This document shows, piece after piece, positions 15,001-21,000 of a DNA stretch of 64,000 bases. A program made the translations under genes and the position numbers. The DNA comes from Craspedostauros australis. Its lineage: Eukaryota; Bacillariophyta; Bacillariophyceae; Mastogloiales; Achnanthaceae. The number at the start of each line of letters is the position of its first letter. Within the stretch, counting starts at the first letter, position 1. The stretch covers positions 62,001 to 126,000 of the forward strand of contig JAMXDE010000016.1 of NCBI GenBank assembly GCA_026770025.1, given 5' to 3'. Below the pieces are notes generated by a model. The model saw only the letters and a list, made by a program, of their open reading frames with translations. It was not told the origin of the DNA and did not search any database.

Positions 15001-18000
15001 GATGTCACGAGCGCGATCTTCGGCAGACTGGCCACGCTTGATTGGCATCATGGCATCCAGCTTGCGGAACTCGCCAGTTGGGTCCAGAAGATCGTCGTTC
15101 TTGCCCTTGTTGCGCATCCAGTTCAGGGCATCTTCCATGTCCTGGGCACGTTGCTCAGGGGTGCGACGTGGTGCTGGGGCGGAACCCAACTTGTAGAAGT
15201 CTGGAATGGCATCGACATCATCGGCACCCACACCCTTGCTTCGCATCCAGTCAAGAGCACCCTCGATGTCACGGGCACGATCTTCAGCAGACTGGCCACG
15301 CTTGATTGGCATCATGGCATCCAGCTTGCGGAACTCGCCGGTCGGGTCCAGAAGATCGTCGTTCTTGCCCTTGTTGCGCATCCAGTTCAGAGCATCTTCC
15401 ATGTCCTGTGCACGTTGCTCAGGGGTGCGACGGGACATTGGCACGGAGCCAATGGCATCAAAGCCTGGAATGGCATCGACATCATCGGCACCCATACCCT
15501 TGCTTCGCATCCAGTCAAGAGCACCCTCGATGTCACGGGCACGATCTTCGGCAGACTGGCCACGCTTGACGGGCATCATGGCATCCAGCTTGCGGAACTC
15601 GCCAGTTGGATCCAAGAGGTCGTCATTCTTGCCCTTGTTGCGCATCCAGTTGAGCGCGTCTTCCATGTCCTGGGCACGTTGCTCAGGGGTGCGATGGGAC
15701 ATTGGCACGGAGCCAATGGCATCAAAGCCTGGGATGGCATCGACATCATCGGCACCCATACCCTTGCTTCGCATCCAGTCAAGAGCACCCTCGATGTCAC
15801 GAGCGCGATCTTCGGCAGACTGGCCACGCTTGATTGGCATCATGGCATCCAGCTTGCGGAACTCGCCAGTTGGGTCCAGAAGATCGTCGTTCTTGCCCTT
15901 GTTGCGCATCCAGTTCAGGGCATCTTCCATGTCCTGGGCACGTTGCTCAGGGGTGCGACGTGGTGCTGGGGCGGAACCCAACTTGTAGAAGTCTGGAATG
16001 GCATCGACATCATCGGCACCCACACCCTTGCTTCGCATCCAGTCAAGAGCACCCTCGATGTCACGAGCGCGATCTTCAGCAGACTGGCCACGCTTGATTG
16101 GCATCATGGCATCCAGCTTGCGGAACTCGCCAGTCGGATCCAAGAGGTCATCGTTCTTGCCCTTGTTGCGCATCCAGTTCAGGGCATCTTCCATGTCCTG
16201 GGCACGTTGTTCAGGGGTGCGACGGGACACTGGCACGGAGCCGATGGCATCAAAGCCTGGAATGGCATCGACATCATCGGCACCCATACCCTTGCTTCGC
16301 ATCCAGTCAAGAGCACCCTCGATGTCACGAGCGCGATCTTCAGCAGACTGGCCACGCTTGATTGGCATCATGGCATCCAGCTTGCGGAACTCGCCAGTTG
16401 GATCCAAGAGGTCATCGTTCTTGCCCTTGTTGCGCATCCAGTTGAGCGCGTCTTCCATGTCCTGGGCACGTTGTTCAGGGGTGCGACGGGACATCGGGAC
16501 GGAGCCAATAGCATCAAAGCCTGGGATGGAGGCGTCACTGTCGGCGATAATGCCCTTGCTTCTCATCCACGACAAGACATTTGCCATATCCTCTGCGGTC
16601 TGCTCTGGTGATTCGTGTCCTTGTGTTGGGAGAGATGCGTGGATCTTTCGGAATGCTCCTGTCGGATCACACTCATCATCGTTGGTCCCCTCATTGCGCA
16701 ACCAGTTCATGATATTCGCAATATCCGAGGATCTCTGTTTTGAGTCTTGGTCCAGAAATTCCATGGACTGCAGTTCTTCCAAAGAAGGGATTGCGTGATC
16801 ACTGTCAGGGATCAAGCCCTGGGACCTCATCCAGTTCATAGAGTTGAGGATATCGCTTGCTCTGTCTTCGTCGCTTTGGCCAGGCTTGTTTGGCAACGAA
16901 GCATCGATCTTGGCAAACAACCCAGCGTGGTCAAAGTCTGGTCCTGCGACCTCTTTGTCGCTTCTGATCCAGTTGAGGATATCATCGTATGTGCTCTCGT
17001 CGTATGCTGGTGAGCGATTCGTCGCAGAAAAATCAGTGTTCTTACCGAAGACGTCATCCTCGTCGTCGTCATCGAATCCTGGGGCCAGACCGCGGTTGCG
17101 CATCCACGACAGGCCGTCCAGAATCTGATTTGCGCGTTCGGTTTCACTCTGCCCGCTCTTCGCGGGCAAAGCGGCATCGAGCTGGGCGAACATGCCGGTT
17201 GGATCCAGCGAGTCGTTCTTGTCACCTCTCAACCAATTGAGAATATTCTGAAGGTCCTGATTGTTTCCAACGCCACCTGCCGCAGCGGCAGCTGTTCCGA
17301 ATGGCATCGTGACCATCGCGTCGCTTTCGATGGTACCAAAGTCATCGAGGTCAACACCATTCTCGCGCAACCAGTTCAACGCATTTTCCATGCCCTTGGC
17401 TCTGTCCTCGGCATCTTCGCCTTCCTTCTTGGGAAGCATGAGATCGAGTTTAGAGAAAACGTCGGCAAAGTCGAGGACATTGTCGTTGCTTTCGCCTCTG
17501 AGCCAGTCGAGGGCCGCGTCAGTGTCGGACGATCTCTGCTCAGCTGTGCGGTACTCGATGGGTGCATCGCCCGACTTGGGGAAGAATGTGATTCCGTCCT
17601 CCGGATCCTCATCAACAAGGCCTTGGGAACGCAGCCAGTTGAGCGCGCCCTCCATATCTGCGGCCCTTTCATCGAACGATTCATAATCCCCTGGTGGGAT
17701 CAAATCTTCAAGTGCGGCGAAGGGCGAGATCGGATCGTTATCGGTTCCACCCTCACGAAGGAAGTCGAGAATGTTGTCGAGGTCTTCTTTTCTGGCCTCG
17801 GCAGATCTCGCCTTGATTGGCATCGAAGATGAGAGCAGGTCGAAGGTGGGGACGAATTCGTTGTCGTCAACATCCAGTCCCTGAGATCTGAGCCAGCTGA
17901 GAGCGTTTTCCATCTCCTTGGCTCTGTCTTCATCGGATTGACCGCTCTTCTTTGGTAGAAGCGCGTCGATCCTGTTGAACTTGGAGTCGTCGTCGTCGTC

Positions 18001-21000
18001 ATCGTCGTCAGCGCCACCCTTACCTCTCAACCATGCCAGTGCGCCTTCGAGGTCATCTGCTCTCGAGCCGGCAAGGTCGCCTTCGATCTTGCCAAACTCA
18101 TCGAATTGGATATCAGAAGTGATGTCGTCACCCACATCCGTGCCATTCTTGCGCAACCAGTTGAGCGCGTTGGACATGGCCTCTGCGTCTCGTTCCTCCT
18201 TCGATTTGACGCCAAAGCCAGGCATCATCGAGAATGGATCGTCGGTGTCGTCCAAGGACTCGGCATCATGGTTGCGGAGCCAGTCAAGGGCGTTGGCCAT
18301 TTCCTTGTTCCTCTCGTCGGGGCTGCGTCCGAGTGCATCGATGGTGCCAAACTTCTCATCCAAGCCAGAAAAGTCTGGAGACTCCTGATCGAAGTCTGCG
18401 CCGTTCTTGCGAAGCCAGGCCAAAGCTCTCTCCATCTCCTTGGCCTTTCGCTGTTCTGCAGTACTCATGCCGGAGAGGCCGAGTTCAGGCGAGTCGTCTT
18501 CGTCGATGTCGTTCAGTGAAGCTGGTTGTTCGTTCTTGCGCAGCCATCCGAGCGCGCTCTCGAAGTCGGAGTCCTTGCCCAGACCTCCTGGGATGGACAT
18601 GCTGTCCAAAGACTCGAAGCCTGCGAGGGATGGGTCGGCATCGGCATTGTCTCCCACCGAGGCATTGTTCTGACGGAGCCAATCCAAGGATCGGGCCATT
18701 TCGTTGGCGCGCTTCTGTTCTGCGGTTTCGGGGAGAACCGGTACGAACGATGAAAGGTCGTCAGCCTTGGTGGATTGATCATCAATGCCTGGCACGGACG
18801 ACTGTTGGCGCGAGCGCATCCAGTCAAGTGCGGAGGCGAGGTCGCTGTTGGTTTCCCCCGTCGGGATCCCTCCTGCGATCTTCTTGAAGCTCGCGACCGA
18901 CATGGCAACCGACATTTCGTCGTCCATGTCAAGTTCGGCGTCATTGGTTCTCAACCAATCAAGCGCGTTCGCCATCTCTGCGGCACGCTTCTCCTCCTCC
19001 GTCATCGCACCAAACGCTCTGGATGCCATCGGCGTGGCGGGACCTGCAGAAGCTTCGTCGTCATCGTCCGCTCCGCGCTTGCGGAGCCAGTCGAGGGCGC
19101 TGCCGAGATCACTTGAACCTCCGGCGGCGCCACGTCCACCGGCCTTGCTGAGCACGGAGTCGATCTTCTTGAAACTTGCGACAGTCTCATCGTCGACGTC
19201 GGTTTTGGTCCGGAGCCAGTTGAGGGCGTTGTCTAGACTGGGGGGACCATCGTTGTCGGCAGACTTCGGCATGAGAGAGTCGATCTTCTTGAAAGTGGCG
19301 ACGGAGAATGCGACCGACATGTCGTCGTCCATGTCGAGCTCTGCGTCGTTGTTCTTCAGCCAATCCAACGCGCTCGACATCTCCTGGGCACGCTTCTCTT
19401 CTTCGGTCAGTGGCCCGGACGGTTTCTTCACGGTCTCCTTCGGCTTCGGAGCTGGTTGGTTCTCGGAGTTGTACCAGGTGAACGTGTCGTTCAGCTGCTT
19501 GGCCATGTCCAGATCCATTGCAAGGTGGTTGTTGCGGAGCCAGTCGATCTGTCCGTCCTCGGACATGCCGCGTCTGATGTCCGCCCAGAGCTTGGCGAGT
19601 GCGTCGATCTTCTTGAGCTTCTCCTTGTCGGATTTGCCCATGCCAGCATCGTCCATGGTGAACTTCTTCTTTCTCCACCACGAAAGCGCCTCCTCGATTT
19701 CCTTGATGGTCTTCTTGTCCTTGCCCTTCTTACCACCCCACGCCTGGAGGATCTTGCGGAGCTTGCTGGCCTCGGGCTCGTCGGAATCGTCGAGGTGGAA
19801 TCCCTTGCTCTTGTTGCGGAACCAATCGAACACGGTGGTGATCTCGTCGGCGATCGTCTCCAAGTCTTCGGGGCTTGTGTCCGTCTTCTGCCAGAAGTGG
19901 GCAAGCTGTTGGGCTTTGACGTATTTGTCGGCATCCTCCATCGCCTTGTCGATCTTGATGTTCTTGCCGTTTCTCTTCCACCAGCCCATGGCATCATCGA
20001 GCTCCTTCGCGGTTCTCTTCGCCTCCTTGGCAGAGAGATGCTTGAACTCGTGCTCGGCAAGACCGAGGTCGCTGTGCCATTCGGAGACGGCATCGAAGAG
20101 GTGCTTTTGACGTGTCATGGCAGGAACGGCGTCGAGACGCATCTCAACATCGTCGTAGTCCTTGCCCTTGTTCTTCCACCAGTTCATGGCGTTGATCATG
20201 TCCTTCACAGTCTTCTCGGACTGCTCTGAATCGAAGTTGTTTGCATTCATGCGGCACCATTCCATCATGCAGTCCTTGAGGCGCATCAATTCCTGGCGCT
20301 GGGCTGGTGTGATGTCCATGCTTGCAAAGTCGAAGTGTTGCCCGTTTGCGCGCCAAAGATCGATTGCGGAGACAAGCTCCTTGGTGAGGGCCTTGGAACG
20401 CTTCCAAGTGAAGTCCTGGCCGATCTCACGAGGCTTCCAGATGTCCAACAGTCCCTTGATGTTGTTCACGTTGACGATGTCGAAAGGCGAGGCCGTTTCG
20501 ATGTCGAACTTGTCGCCGTTCTTGCGCCACCAGGACAGGGAGCCCAGGATGTCATCCGCGACATCGTCAGCGGCGTCTTCGTCGAGACTTTCGGCTGCGG
20601 TCAAGCGCCAATCGATCATGGCCTGTTGAAGTCGGCGGAACTTCTCGCCTTCCTCGCCCTCCATCTCAAACACGGCAGTGTCGTACTTGTTGCGGCGGAA
20701 CATGATGAGGGAATCCGCGATGTCCTTCAAGTTCTTGGAGGTGCAGTTTGCTTTGTATCCCCAAACGGACATGAGGCCCTGAGCCTTCTTGAACTTGGCA
20801 ACCTCTTGCGGGCTGGCCGCGTCAAGGTTGAGCTTGTATCCAGTGCTCCTGTACCACTGCATGACCTCCGTCATCTCCTCTCCCATCATCTTGACCGCAC
20901 GAGGGTCCAACTCGTCGCGGCGAAGCTGGATGAGGGCGTGCTTCACCTTCTTCAAGGCTTCGGCCTGGAGCGGGTCAAGGTCTCCCACCGGGGTGTCCTT

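Noticed and set aside
13831-16611. Plus-strand frame of 926 codons and many similar long frames (492, 513, 441 codons) across 1-22 kb
   Set aside because: They are antisense to the giant repeat gene. The period is a multiple of three, so a frame free of stops in one unit stays free in all. The translations have no start-stop logic of their own and the minus frame is the one that stays open for 22.8 kb.
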